A stretch of DNA of 64,000 nucleotides from Vombatus ursinus. Its lineage: Eukaryota; Chordata; Mammalia; Diprotodontia; Vombatidae. The DNA is taken from assembly GCF_900497805.2 (NCBI RefSeq), contig NW_020940358.1:27869848-27933847 (forward strand), given 5' to 3'. The notes beneath the pieces were generated by a model. The model did not search any database. It was not told the DNA's origin and saw nothing but the letters and a program-made list of their open reading frames with translations. The position numbers and the translations under genes were made by a program. Below, piece after piece: positions 36,591 through 48,767 of this stretch (the stretch's first letter is position 1; the number at the start of each line of letters is the position of its first letter).

Positions 36591-36780
36591 AGGGTCATGG
36601 ACCTAGAGCTTTAAGGGTCCTTAGAGGACCTATAGGTTTTCTGACTAAATCCAAATTCCAACTATGAATTGTAACAGCATGGCTTGGGGGGTAGCTGCTT
36701 TGGCCTGGCCTTTAATATGCAGAAATCCTTATTGCCTATGCTTGGATGCTTCCCCCAGGCCTCCACTCAACAGAGCATCG

Positions 36781-36830
36781 CTCAATGTGTATGATGCATA
36801 AGACCCTCAATGTGTATGATGCATAAGACC
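36781..36830. repeat. Perfect 25-bp tandem duplication
   Basis: The 25-mer starting CTCAATGTGTATGATG is repeated once without a mismatch, followed by CTC of a third copy. Confidence 0.95.
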
Positions 36831-37369
36831 CTCGTCCTGGTCCTGGCTCTGACACTGACTTGCTTATATAACATTGATTTGCTTTAATCTCTCTGGGAAT
36901 CAGTTTCCCTCTTTGTAAAAATGGAGATAATTCCTAACGTAAGGTTAAGGATCACATGAGAATAAATGGGAAACTGCTTTGAAAAGTTTAAAGTGCTGTA
37001 CAAATGTGAGGAAAGTTTAGTATTTCCAGACCCAACTGAAGGTACCTTCTCCTGTCCTCTGCAGGCTTATTTGGAGGTAACTCCTAGGCATAGGAGCTCA
37101 CTCCAAATGAGTAGTTCCAATTGGTGTTCTCTCTTTAGCCTGAGAAGATTCTCATACTTGATTCCTTCTGGCCAGAGATCCCAATCTCCACCTCGGGAAA
37201 ACCCATCAGCAACCCTAGGAGACAAGGTGGAGCTCAAGTAACTCCTGGTCTGGCTTCCTGGGGGCCCTGGCAGGTCTGCAGATTAAGGGGGGGTGGGGAA
37301 AGACCTGGAGACATCATCACACCCAGGGTCTCTGACTTGGCCTCCTTGCTAAACTCAAAAAGTGTCAAC

Positions 37370-37575
37370 TCTGCTCTACCACTTAGTACTGGTGACCTGA
37401 TTTCTCATGTCGTCTTTCTGAGTCTCAGTTCTCTCATCCATAAAACTGGGATCATATTACTTGCACTACCTACCTCACAGGGTTATGAATATCAGATGAG
37501 ATAATGGATGTAAAGCGCTTTGTAAATTAGAAAGTGCTATAGAAATGTCAACTATTATTATTAGTTATTATTATT
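37370..37575 (+). mobile_element. Core-SINE (long form)
   Basis: CTGAGTCTCAGTTCTCTCATC, TACCTACCTCACAGGGTTAT, AAGCGCTTTGTAAATTAG and ATTATTATTAGTTATTATTA. Confidence 0.78.
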
Positions 37576-37615
37576 ACTAGTATTATTCTCTTTAATGTAG
37601 AGAAGCCACATTCTA

Positions 37616-37621
37616 TTTATT
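37616..37621 (-). terminator. RIMS4: Candidate RIMS4 polyadenylation signal
   Basis: Minus-strand AATAAA where the repeat-poor 3' UTR-like block meets a SINE. It is chosen only by position; transcript ends would decide. Confidence 0.4.
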
Positions 37622-40600
37622 CCCCACTTGGGGCCTGGCCCAGACAACTGGGAGAAGTCTGCCCAGCTTTGTGGGGACAGAGTTCATCCCACCCTAGGGG
37701 ACCAGTCTCTTCCTACTGCCAAGCATCAAAAGGATAGACAGACAGGACATGACAGGTGGGTGGCAGCCAGAACCTCCTTGGGTCCCAAGTAGGAGCCAAG
37801 TTCATACAGTCTCTCCCAAAGCTGCAGTTTAACAAAAAGTTTACTACCCCACCCCACCCCTACATATACCCCAGCACAGAACACACTCAGGACATACTGA
37901 CAGGAATGGACCATTAATAGTGGGAATGGGGGGACAGGAGATAAGGACTCAAGACCCCACCAGGAGGCCAGTTATTTCACAGAAGGAACAAGAAAAGCAG
38001 CGGGAGGAGGGGGTCCTGAGGCCACGGCCCCCACCCCACCTCTGGATGGATTATTGCTTCATACCCAGTCTCTTTCACAAAACAGGCCTTTGTAGGAGAC
38101 AGGAGGGAGGAGAAATTAGCCAAGTCCTCTTCACCTACACCAAGGTCTGGAGGGGAAAGTGAGGAGACCACCTCACTACCCCCCAGTAATCCCCTTCACA
38201 CAGGTCTCCTCTGCCTCTGCCCCCTTCTCAGACTGCGGGTGGGAGAATACCTGGGGCTCCAGTGAAGGGCTTGGCCCCATGGCAGCCTCAGGACACCTTT
38301 CCTGCTGGCAGCCCCAAGAGGCTTTTCTCTTCCTTAGAAAAAATGGCCACAATCTGTACATGGAACACATGGTTCCAACAGAAGTCTCCTGGTTCCAATA
38401 GTTGTTATTTCAATGTATTAGGGGTCAATGATTATTCTGCTCCCGCAAGGGACTAAAGCACACAGCCTCCCTTTACAGCTGTGTCTTTGAGAATTGCTGT
38501 TGTCTGAAACTTCTCCCTGTGGCTAGGCCAGTCCTGAGACCACAGATGCATTCTGTTCCCAGGTCTTTGGTCTGGCCTTGAAGCCCTACTTGCTAGGGCC
38601 AGTCATCCAGCAAAACCTTTAAGACCCCAGGGTCACCTCCAGCCCAGGATGAGGGGGTATCAGCTATTAACAGTGAGTAATAAACAAATGAGAAAGAAGT
38701 CTTTTTTTCACAAGAATCTCAGATTCCTACTGCACCCAACCCTCTCCTGACCTTGCCTCTCTCTCCCAAGAAGGCATCTGCAATGACATTCCCATCTCAA
38801 AAGCTGCCCCGGGGGAAGTGCTGACAACCCCTTCCCCAAGGCCCCAGGCTAGACAGCCCCCTTCCATCTCTGTTCCTAAAGGCCCAGGACCGGAAAAGTC
38901 TCTTACCTCTCCCTCCTCTTACCTTCCCCAATCTAGTTAGAGGGCTGAACCAGGAGAAGCCAGAAACCCTTAGAGCACAGGGTTTGGGAAGCCCAGCTCA
39001 CTGGCTTTGGTATTAAGAGAATGGGGCTTTATACTCAAACCTCATGCCTAAGGCCTCATAGCCTAGGGCTGGCTTTCCCTTCATACTCCAACTACAGTAG
39101 CATCCCTAACCTGATAGACCAGGGAGAGCCACAAGATCTGAGATTTAGTGGGAGGGAACTTAGAGACCATCCAGATCAACTCCTGCATTTTACAGAAGAG
39201 GAAACTGAGGCTCAATAGAATGAGTTGCCTCCATTGCTTCCCCCTAGTCCAATTTAAAAGGATTTCTTGAACTTTCCACCCTACTCCCCAAAAAAACTTG
39301 GTTTGGAACCCATGTCCTGAGTGCACTGGTCTGTCCTTGGCCAGGCACCAGGGCCCAAACACAGCCCAGTGGCCCAGGAGGGCTTTGTAAATGTGTAATC
39401 ATAAGAAGATTATCAACAAGAATAAAGAATACTGTGTAATTCTGTGCCCCCAGCTAAAGCCTCTTTGCTGGGTGGGAGAGGGGGAAGAAGTCAGAAGGGT
39501 AACTCCCACTCCCCCCAAAAAAACCCCCAAGGGACCAGCCCCAGCAGCCACACCCAGAGCCCATGGAACTAGCTGGATTTTCTCAACACCTCCCCAGACC
39601 CCTTTCACTCCTCACAGTTCTGGAGGAAAAGACAGGCCGGCTGCCTCTGGGGCCCTTAGGGAGAAAAGAAGAAGGTCAGACAGAGAATTCCGTCTAACCT
39701 TTCCCTGTCAGGCCTATTTGGCCTATCAGTCTCCACTCTCCATGCATACACACAACTAGGATGGATTTTATGTTCCCCCTCTTGGACTTTGTAAATATGA
39801 GAGGTTTAGGGAAAAACTCTGCTCTAGACTACTCCCTCCATGCTGGGGATGGGGGAGGTAAGGAGAGACCAGCCTCAGCACTGAGGTGGTGCTGGGGAGA
39901 GAAGGGAAGAGGAGGGTCTCCTCTCTGCAGGAGGAGGCAGGAATGTGCTTCGTTAAAGAGAGTTCCTACCCAGCATGCAACAGTTTGCCTGAAATTACCC
40001 CATGGCTAGGGTCAGAGATCAGGCCAGTGAGCCAGACCTGGAGCTGGGAGCCCCAGGACGCAGAGTCAAACCAACATGCAGCTGGAGATAGGGGGAAGGA
40101 AGGGAAAAGGGAAAGGGAGAGAGAGAGAGAAGGAAACACTCAATAGTTTGACCCTTTCTCTTTTTCTCCCATCCATTCTATTTGCTTTCCTGGAGTCCAC
40201 ATAAAATGACTCTTTTGCATTCAGTTCACCTGCTTCAGATGTTGTTTTGTGTGTTTTTTTAAAAAGTAAAACCGAGGTTCTCTGGCCCTAGAGACCCCGA
40301 AGAAAAGGGTAGATTACCATCTGCCCAGAGGCAACAGGCTGGACTAGATGACCCATGGAGTCCAAGGGCATCAGAGAGGGGTTCTTCTAACAGATTGTCC
40401 CAGGTCTCTGGCATGGGGTCCATGACTGGCGTGGAATGCCTGGGCCACACTTCAGCCCCTAGCTTCTCCCAATTCTGCCTTCCTTGCCATCCTGGCTAAG
40501 CCCACTCAGGCCCATCTGGGGACTGGCAAGGCTTGCTGCAACACAGGCTGAGAGACCTTAGGGAATCTAGCAAGTTCAACCTAGCTTTACCTGTCCACTG

Positions 40601-41577
40601 CCACGGGCAGAGTGGGGAGATAGAGTTCCCTTAGAGTCTCAGTTGCATCCCGCTGCCTCTGAGCTGCTGAGACAAGCATCCCCAGGATCTGGAGGTGAGG
40701 GGCCGGGAGGCAGCAGCCCCTTATGGGCACTAAATAAAGGCATCCTCGATTCCTACAATGGAATGTCTTTGAGATCATCTAGTCTAAACCCCTCATTTTT
40801 AAAGGAGGAAACAGATCCGAAGAAGGGAGGTGATTTGTTAGGGTTGCACAGAGCTAATGAGTGGCTAAGTCAGGACTGAGACCCTTGCCTCCTAGCTCCC
40901 AGGTGAGATATCTCTTCCTTGTAGAAAGGAGGCACCATCTGCATCCTGAGTCATCATGGGTTAGGCCTGACATCCAAAGAGCTGTGCCAACAATGTGTGG
41001 CAGCCGAGGAGGACACATGCCTAGAAGGAGGTACTTTGTCAAGAGGAGGTGAGCCCCTGATGACCAATGGGCAGCCTCTCCAGGCTGCCTTGATGTTCTG
41101 GGGCCTCTCTGGGATGCAGATGGCCTTGACTAATGGCTGGCTCCACCATCCTCCTTGGAAACTCCCTGGGCTCCTCTCAAACTGGCTGCGGGCAGAGTAT
41201 ACAGCCGCTGGAGCCAAGTGCCACAAGAAAGACACTTGCTGGTAGATCGGCACTATGGGGAAGGCAGGCCCCTGGCCTAGGATAGTGGAGACAGCTCCAG
41301 GCAACTAGCTCCCAGGAGGACACAAAAAAGGGAGAGGTTGAACAATAGGCCCCCTCCCAAACCTGGGGGGCCTGGAATGACCGAGTCAAAGGTAAAGCCA
41401 ATTGCTCTAGGAGAGGGAAGCCCTCAGGATGGGGAAGGGGGCCAAACAGGGGATGGGGAGGAGCCCACAGAGTAGGCCTCTCCTCCTTGGGAGGGAGCCC
41501 TGTCTGCTTTCATCGGAAGTGCCAGGAGTTCCAGATCCAGGCATAGTCTCTGGGCAACCCCTCCCCAAGTTCAGCCA
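37616..41577 (-). other. RIMS4: Probable RIMS4 3' untranslated region
   Basis: About 4 kb downstream of the RIMS4 stop are repeat-poor compared with the rest of the window. They contain only two MIR-like remnants (39140-39220, 40755-40890) and a GA-rich run at 40108-40130. A minus-strand AATAAA lies at 37616-37621 (TTTATT on +), just left of the repeat-poor block. Other signals further left are possible. Several open frames inside (for example 39391-39759 on +) look fortuitous. Confidence 0.5.
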
Positions 41578-41796
41578 CTACGAGCGCTCCCCACAGGGCC
41601 CCACGGTGCTCTCCAGGGACAGCTGAGAGGATTGGCGCAGTAGCGGGCCAGTGGCAGGGTCCACCATGGATGATGTGGGGAAGAGCTTGTACCAACCCAC
41701 GGCCAGGGTGGTCAAGTCCAGTTCCTCCAGAAGCACCCTCGCCACGCCCATGAAGTGCTTGCGTTCCATCCGTCCATAGTTGCCCCACACGATCAC
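41578..41796 (-). CDS. RIMS4: RIMS4 terminal coding exon (C2 domain end and C-terminus)
   Basis: Begins after an acceptor (TTCTGCAG) with VIVWGNYGRMERKHFMG and ends ESTVGPCGERS-TAG, 72 codons plus stop. It covers the last beta strands of the C2 domain (RVLLEELDL..VGWYKLFP) and the conserved C-terminal tail (LLRQSSQLSLESTVGP) of gamma-RIMs. It is nearly identical to mammalian RIMS4 as I recall it, with H for Q in ERKHFMG. RIMS4 is a short presynaptic active-zone-family protein containing only a C2B-type, calcium-independent C2 domain. It modulates synaptic vesicle release and neurite architecture. It follows a 6.8-kb intron. Confidence 0.96.
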   Translation of the reverse strand: MIVWGNYGRMERKHFMGVARVLLEELDLTTLAVGWYKLFPTSSMVDPATGPLLRQSSQLSLESTVGPCGERS

Positions 41797-41944
41797 CTGC
41801 AGAACAGATACATCGCAGGATTGAGTATGGATTCCCTTCTCCCCCATGGCCTGAGGGTGATCATTCTCTGCACCAACCTATCACCGGGCTTCTTTAGAAA
41901 CGAGCCCCAGGTACAGCCCTTCAGAGGTCCACCACACGAACCAG

Positions 41945-42070
41945 ACTATCAGGGGCTAGAAAGGACCCTTTCACTTGATAGAGGGAGAAATGAAGTGAAG
42001 TGACTTGTCTAAGATCACACAGCTAATAAGTTGCAGAGCTAAGATTCCAACTCATGTGTTCTGACTCCAA
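41945..42070 (-). mobile_element. MIR-like core-SINE
   Basis: Reverse: GAAGTGACTTGTCTAAGATCAC, AGCTAATAAGTTGCAGAGC, TTCTGACTCCAAGTCC. Confidence 0.65.
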
Positions 42071-42999
42071 GTCCAATGAGGACTAAACTGAGGCCTGGAG
42101 AAGGTCAGTGACTTCCCCAAGGTCAAACAGGGGATAAGTAGAACAAAGTTAGAATCTGAGTCCAGGTAATCCAAGTAACTTCCCTGGCCTTCAGTTTCCT
42201 TATCTGCAAAATGGGTCTAATATTTGAGTGACCTCTCAAGATTTTTATGAGGAAAGTGCTTTATAAACCGTAAGGCGCCTCCTAGTCCTGACATTACATA
42301 TTCTGAGATTCTAGGTCTGGATATAGAAAGGTGAGCTGTTCTAATTATTATTAGGCTGGCAGCGAGAAGACTTGAGCTCTGAGTCCTGGCTCAGCTGCAA
42401 ATGGGTACATACATGATACTGGGTAGGTTGCTTCCTCTCCTTCAGCCTCCACTTTTTTAACTGTAAAAGGGGAATAATAGCTTCTAGTCAATAACTGTTT
42501 CCAAGTCTGGGTTTCCTTATATGTAAAATGTGGATAAAATCCTTGTCCTGTCCAGACAAGAACAGCTGTGTTTCCATAGCACTTTCAGGTCTTCAAAATG
42601 TTTTACTTAAAACAGCTCTCGGAAGTAGTCAGTAGCTCAAGTATTATCATGGAGGAGAAGTAAGGCAGTGTGGTCCAGTAGGAAGGGATGGATTTGAAGT
42701 CAAGGGAACTGGTTTCAGACCTAACTATGACTTACTCTACTACTTGTGTGACCTTAAGCAAGCTAGGTACCTTCTCTGGGCCTCAGTTTCCTCATGGATA
42801 AAAGGAGAGGGTTGATGAGATGACCTGTAAGGTACCCAGCTCTAAATCTATGATCCACTTTTTTTTTTGGAGAGAGGAGGGGACCGGATCAATAATTTCA
42901 TTAAATAATTTCATCTACCAATATGGATCGGAAGCTATTCTATGATTTATAGTCTTAGAGAATTGTCTAAGGCATTGAGACCTCAAGTGATCCATTGCT

Positions 43000-43164
43000 T
43001 TTTTTTTGTTTTTTTTTTTTTTGGTGAGGCAATTGGGGTTAAGTGACTTGCCCAAGGTCACACAGCTAGTAAGTGTAAGTGTCAAGTGTCTGAGGCTGGA
43101 TTTGAACTCAGGTCCTCCTGACTCCAAGGCTGGAGCTCTATCCACTGTGCCCCCTAGCTGCCCA
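43000..43164 (-). mobile_element. Marsupial SINE (short type)
   Basis: Poly-T, GGTGAGGCAATTGGGGTTAA, GGATTTGAACTCAGGTCCTC, TGTGCCCCCTAGCTGCCC. Confidence 0.93.
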
Positions 43165-44036
43165 GTTCTTTTATTTTTACAAAAAGGGAAAGGAGATTTT
43201 TGGATAGCAGAAAGTCACATTAAGAAAATCCAAGTCCTAGTTGTCCTGATCCATTTTTGCAGATGAAAAAACTGAGGTTCAGGGAAGGGAAGAGAGTTTC
43301 TCAAGGTCACACAGCTAGTAAGAACAGAATCCAGATCTGTCCTTTACTCCACCCAAGACTGCTCCACTCCTCAATCCTCTTCCTTCTAATACAGCTCTTT
43401 CCTTTCATATGTCATAATTAAATTCTTGCCTCTGAGGCCATTGGCCACAGAAGTGCATCCCCTCTGCTGACGGTCACCAATGGCCTTCCTGCCATAGCTC
43501 AGGAATCTTTTTTCTTGGGAGGCGTCACATTGATTAACAGAAAGCCCCAAGAGTTTCAGGACCAGCATCATCCTGCCACAAGGGAGCACAGAGCTCATGT
43601 GGTCCAATGGATAGAGCAGGAGCCAGGACATCTGGGAGCCTCAGCTCTAGAAATCAGAGATATAGAATTGTCAGAGGTGGACAGACCAGGCTGTCAAAGC
43701 TGGAAAATAGCTTAGAAGAGCAAGGTACCTCAGAGATCATCGAATCTAATCCTCTCATTTTGCAAATGAGGATATTTCGACTCTAGCTTGGGGATGTGAC
43801 TTTGCCAAAGTAATCCAGTAAATTCATTTTGGAACTGAGATTGGAACTCTGTTCAGCACTGTTTCCAATATAAGGAAATTTAAGCTTGGCTGTGTGGCCT
43901 TAAATAAATTATTCAGTCTCTTGGTGGGAGGTCTCAGTTTCTTATCTGTAAAATGGGGATGATTACATACTATTTTTTTTTTTACCAACACCATGGGTTT
44001 TTGTGAGAGGAGAGTAAAATTTAAAAGGCAAACAAA

Positions 44037-44155
44037 AGTTAAGTAACTTGCCCAGGGTCATATAGCAAGTAAGTGTCTGAGGCTGGATTTGAACTCAGGT
44101 CTTCCAGACTCCAGGCCCAGTTCTCTATCTTCTGTGACACCCAGTTACCCCCAAA
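44037..44155 (-). mobile_element. Marsupial SINE, partial
   Basis: TTAAGTAACTTGCCCAGGGTC, GGCTGGATTTGAACTCAGG, TGTGACACCCAGTTACCCC. Confidence 0.82.
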
Positions 44156-45817
44156 ATGCCATTCACACATGTAAAATAGAGATAGGGACTGGCCCTGTGA
44201 TTTCATCGGCATAGGGCACTCTGGTAGTAAAGAAATTCTCACTACTTATGCAAGTCAGCACTTTCTCTGCCATTTACAGCCTTAAAGAATTACGGTAGAG
44301 TACATACTGAGAGGTTCAATGACTTGCCCATGGGCTTACGTAGCCAGTATGTGTCAAGGGCAAGATTTGCACCCAGATCTTCCTGGTTCAAAATCAGCTC
44401 TCCATCTGCTACCCACATGTGAAGCATTCTGGATATCTTCACCATTGTTATTTCCTAAGCAGATGGAGGATGGTCAGAGAAATATGGAAATGGCTTAGGG
44501 GGTGGGGATGGGCAAGGGAGTGAGTCCTGAAGCTAGATATCAGGATTAGCTGCTGACCTTGAATGCTCACTCAAATAGTTTGTGGACAGAGTTTCTGCAG
44601 TATCTTGGGAACTCCATGACAGGCTATTGTGAGAAGTCTAAAAATTAGCCTAACAATCTACTGGAGATGTCAGCCCAAAAGGGCTGGGGAGCTCTTAAGA
44701 ACAGAATGTACAAGACACAAAGAAAACGATTCTGATGAGGATAAAAAAGGCAGTTATCTAAAGAGACTCATTTTAATGCATAGATCAGCAACTGACTTAG
44801 ATTTTTAAAGAACATTAAGAGAAAATGGAAGCTAGGGTAGGTAAATAGAGGGCAAATATAAAAGTATGAAGAAGTCCTGTAAAAATAATGTCTAATCTAA
44901 AACACAGAATTAACTGAAGCAGGTAAAAAAAAATAAGGCTTATCTAAACATTTTTTTTTAATAAATACTGGAGAGAAAGAGGGTGTCTTTGATATGATTC
45001 TATCAAAAAAGGATAGGATCACTGAACAGGAAGGATGAAATGATGATTATGGATGATTGAGAGAATGTAGGGGTAGCTTCTTTTAATCTGCTTCTGGTTT
45101 CTCTGCTAAAGACAATGATCTTTAGACAGGAAAGGACAGAAAAAATGTCATTAATGGGGAGGTGATACCTCAGATAAGTCAGGAGATAGCAAGGAGAGCA
45201 CCTTGCTTCTCCTGACAAGTTCAAGTCATCAAACCTAGCTGAGTATTGAAAGACCAGGTAGAGTCAATTACTGAGTCATTCAGTGAATTTTGAAAGTTTA
45301 TGGAGAACTGGGGAGGTGCTTCAGGATTGGAAAAGGGCAAATGTCCCAAAATTTTCCCCAAAAATGGCCAAATAAAGGAACTGCAAACTATAGATTAGTG
45401 ACTTTGGTTCCTGACAATATTTTAGAATTTATTGTTAAAGGCGTGGTTAGTAAATGTCTAGAAAAGGAAGTCATGATCACAAAAAACCAGCATGACTTCA
45501 AGGATAGGTCATGTCAAACTAACTTCATTTTTTTTTAAACAGGTTACTAGACTGTTGGGCTGGGGGAGGGGGGGGGCCCATGCTGTAGACATAGTTGACC
45601 TAGATTTTAGCAAAGCATTTGGCAAAGACTTGTGCTGTTCTTGCAGACAAGATGTGGTCTAATTCAGTAGATTCAGAACTGACAGCATGACAAGAATCAA
45701 GGAGTAGTCATGAATGGTTCAATGACAACGAGGAAGGTGATTTCTAGATAAGTGCTACAGGGGCCTTTGCTTGGTTCTGTGCTGTTTAACATTTTTATTA
45801 ATAAAAAAGTTACAGAT

Positions 45818-46055
45818 GCAAGGGTGTGCTGATAAATGTTTAACAACTAGCTCTCTGGAGGGGGGGGAGAAAAATATATGACACACTTTTAAGTTTAATT
45901 TGCATTTTTAACATTTTCTCCATCACTTTCTTAAGTCTAAACAGCCAACAAAACAATAAATCAAACCCTGATTTATAGCATTTGCCAACTTCTGAGGCGT
46001 AAATGTTCACACGGAAAATTTAACAATCAGCTCTCAACAGCTGGCTAAAGCATTT
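45818..46055 (+). mobile_element. Non-autonomous hAT-type element, copy 2
   Basis: Starts CAAGGGTGTGCTGATAAATG. Shares TCTCCATCACTTTCTTAAG and CAATAAATCAAACCCTGATT with the copies at 2943 and 55209. The right end is eroded (GCTGGCTAAAGCA). Confidence 0.75.
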
Positions 46056-46212
46056 TGTAGATGACTTATAGTTAGGAGGATGAGCTAATAAATTCAGTGA
46101 CATAGTTCTCCCCCCCAAAAAAACTCTATAGACTGAACAATAGATGGAAGTTAATAAGATGTTAATAACATGGATGACTATAGTATTACACTTGAATTTA
46201 AAATGTGAATTA

Positions 46213-46482
46213 GTTGGGTGGTGCAGTGAATAGAACACTGGACATGGAATTAGGAAAACCTGAGTTCAAATTCTACCTCAGACACTTACTAGCTGTGTGA
46301 CCCTGAGCGTGTTGCTTAATCTCTGCCTGCCTCAGTTTGCTCATCGGCAAAATGGGAATAATAGCGCACCTCTCCCAGGGTTTTTTTGAGGATAAAATTA
46401 GTTAATATTTATAAAGTGTTTTTCAAACCTTGAAGTGCTATGTAAATGTGAGCTATTATTATTGTTATTAAAAATCAATGTT
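46213..46482 (+). mobile_element. Core-SINE (long form)
   Basis: GTGCAGTGAATAGAACACTGG, AGACACTTACTAGCTGTGTG, TTTATAAAGTGTTTTTCAAACC, TGAGCTATTATTATTGTTATT. Confidence 0.85.
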
Positions 46483-46983
46483 ATAAGTACAAGACTGAGG
46501 AGGTACAGCTAGACAATAGTTTGTCTGTAAAAAATGTGATGGCCTTAGTGGACTGCAAGCTTAAGATATGTCAATAGAGCTATACGGTGGCCCAGAAAAC
46601 TAATTTACTCTCAGTCATCATTAAAAGAAGTATAGTATCCAGGACAAAGGAGGTCCTTGCTGTATTTTGCCCTGGTCAGATGCCACGCAGAGTATTGTTC
46701 ATCCATTCTGAGTACTCCATTTTAGGATAGATATTGATTAGTCGGAGGGCAGCCAGAGGAGGGTGAACAAAATGGTAGATGGCCTTGAGTTCTAATGCCT
46801 TTCAGGATGGGTTGCAGGAATTGGGGATGTGTAGCCAGGAAAAGAGGCTTTGGGAGCTGACAAGATATTTGGAGGACTGTCACAAAGAAGGGGGGATGAA
46901 ACTGTTGTACTGGGCTTCGAGGGACAGAACTAGGAGCCATGGTAAACCACAAAGAGGAGAACTTCGGTGTGATGCAGGTTAGA

Positions 46984-47073
46984 GCTTCCTCCATCTCAAA
47001 GTAGTTATGGCTGGACCAGGAAGTGGTGGCTTCCTACATCTCAAAGTAGTTATGGCTGGACCAGGAAGTGGTG
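46984..47073. repeat. 45-bp tandem duplication in L3/CR1 sequence
   Basis: Two 45-bp units beginning GCTTCCT differ at one position (C/A after CTTCCT) and are followed by GCTTCC of a third. Confidence 0.95.
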
Positions 47074-47207
47074 GCTTCCCTCTCCCACAGGGAGGACTAC
47101 AGGCTGCGGCTGAATGACTACTTATTGAGCAAGTCGATCAGGGCATTCTATCAGGTTGTGTTCTAGCCGGACTAGAGGGCCTCTGACCATTTGAGACTTC
47201 CCAGGCC

Positions 47208-47325
47208 TGGCATTGATAAGCTATGGCCCATGGGCCAAATCCAGCTCACTTCCAATTTTTGTAGAATGGTTTTTACATGCCAAGATTCAGCCCTGGGGTT
47301 GTAGTTTGCCAACTCTTGGTCTAGG
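47208..47325. mobile_element. Palindromic hAT-like MITE remnant
   Basis: AAGCTATGGCCCATGGGCC near the left end pairs with the reverse of GGTTGTAGTTTGCCAACTC at the right, and the interior has AGAATGGTTTTTACATG. This resembles hAT-derived mammalian MITEs. Confidence 0.55.
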
Positions 47326-47439
47326 AAGTGGTGGAAGGAGCCGTTCCCAGGAGCCTGGGCAGCCCTTTTCCTCTCTGTCCCGGACTCCCTTTGAGGCTAA
47401 GTGTCCATTCTGAGCATTTCCAGCCTTCTCAATCAACTG

Positions 47440-47710
47440 CACTGAGTCAAATTTAGACTCTTCTGCCTGGCATTAAAGGCCCTCCTGGCACTACCCTACT
47501 ATACCTCAAGTTGTCCTCTTCCATGTAACTCTAGATTCGGGCCAACTTTAGCCCAGGACTTGGAATGACATGGAAAATCCACCACAGATCTAAACTTTCG
47601 CCCGTAGTAAACTTAAGGGCAAGGACTGTTTATTGTGTAAATTACATATTTCCTCCAGTGCTAAGCACAGGACTTGGCACACAATAGTCATTTAATAAAT
47701 GTTTCTTGTC
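47440..47710 (+). mobile_element. L2 LINE 3' end
   Basis: CATTAAAGGCCCTCCTGGCAC, TACCTCAAGTTGTCCTCTTCC, AGTGCTAAGCACAGGACTTGG and TCATTTAATAAATGTTTCTTG. Confidence 0.78.
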
Positions 47711-48627
47711 GCTGGCCACTGCAAGTCATCCTTGCTAACAATCATAAATAGTGGTGCAGTGGAAAGACCTAGAGTCAGGATGGAAACTGGGATCGAATCT
47801 CTACCCTGGGTTGCTGTATGACCACAGGCTGGCCTTACTTAACCTCTCAGAACCTCGTTTTCCTCATCATTAAAGTAGAACCAATAGTATCTCTGGTACC
47901 TCCTCCCAGGGCTGTGGCAGTGATCAAAGGTCATTCATGTAAAGTACTCTGTAACTCTCGAAAGTGCCCCAGAAATGTCAGCTGCTTTTTTAGTATAAGC
48001 AATGGCCTCAGGCTCGGGATGATGCCAGAGGCGGAGGAAAATGGTCACCTTACCAACGGAATTGTTGTGTCATGGGGGCCAGGGAGATTAGAGCCTTGTA
48101 TTCCTCGACAAGGCTGAGATTCCACCTCCTCTATGAAACTTTCCTCTATTGTTCCCACCCAGATCCAGGGATTTCATTTTTCCCAGATTCTCTCACAACT
48201 TAAGCATTTTGTTAAGGCCCTTTAGGCCCTGATACCTCAAAGACCAGAACCTCAGTTCTTCCAGCTGGGTCATCTTCCCATCCCTAGAGAGACCAAAATC
48301 CAATCTTCCCCAAAGACCAGATTCTCCATCTCCCCCTACCTTCCACCTGCCCCATCCCACCAAAGGCCAGGTCCTTATCTTCCAAAGACCAGGCCCCAGG
48401 TACCTACTTCTCCCATAGTCCAGGTTCTCATCTTACCCCAAAGACCAAATGCCAGGTTCTCATCTCCCCCCAAAATTCAGGTCCTCAGTTCTTCCATAGG
48501 CCAGATGCCCTTTCCCCAAAGGCCATGACTTAATGTCCCCCAAGTCCAGATTCTCCACCCTTCCGCTAACCCAAGAGCAGGTCATTATCCTACAAAAGCT
48601 GAGCCCCCAGCCTTGAGCCATTCTCAC

Positions 48628-48767
48628 CTGCAATACTTTGCCCTGAGGACTCTCGGGGAACAGGAGCACCTGGTTGTACAGGGGATCCAGAGACTTCCGA
48701 GCTACTTTGGTCTTCTTCTTGGCAATGCACACACCATTTTCCAGCAGGTAGGCCTTGATGTAGGCCG
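48628..48767 (-). CDS. RIMS4: RIMS4 internal coding exon (C2 core)
   Basis: 140-bp exon with acceptor CTTTTCCAG and donor GTGAGAATG. With the preceding G it encodes 47 residues, AAYIKAYLLENGVCIAKKKT to PQGKVLQ. These are the central C2 strands, including the polybasic AKKKTKVARK and the SLDPLYNQVLLF stretch. V replaces the usual I in ENGVCIA. The frame passes without breaks into the terminal exon. Confidence 0.97.

Larger units (their letters stand above)
44520..47200 (+). mobile_element. L3/CR1-like LINE, long degraded copy with two insertions
   Basis: Degenerate reverse-transcriptase phrases in CR1 order: ANYRLVTLVPDNILEFIVK, LEKEVMITKNQHDFK then SCQTN, an A-V-D-x-V-D-L-D-F-S-K-A-F match at about 45580-45620, and VLQGPLLGSVLFNIF at about 45760. 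The 3' end (46740-47200) matches the copies at 30290 and 32470 (GGGACAGAACTAGGAGCCAT). A hAT element (45818-46055) and a core-SINE (46213-46482) interrupt it. Confidence 0.75.
41797..48627 (-). other. RIMS4: RIMS4 last intron
   Basis: GT-AG intron of 6831 bp holding several SINEs, an L3/CR1-like LINE, hAT elements and an L2 end, described separately. 42070-42980 carries MIR-like pieces (42150-42290; 42660-42850 +). 43170-44030 and 44160-44515 hold only weak MIR traces (43240-43330, 43720-43880, reverse). 47715-48000 is a + core-SINE, and 48120-48600 has repeated CAGGT.CTC/CCCCAAAGACCA-like phrases. Confidence 0.85.

Noticed and set aside
39391-39759. A 122-codon plus-strand frame in the RIMS4 3' UTR region.
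   Set aside because: Proline/lysine-rich, with no homology recognised and no splice context. It overlaps other chance frames.
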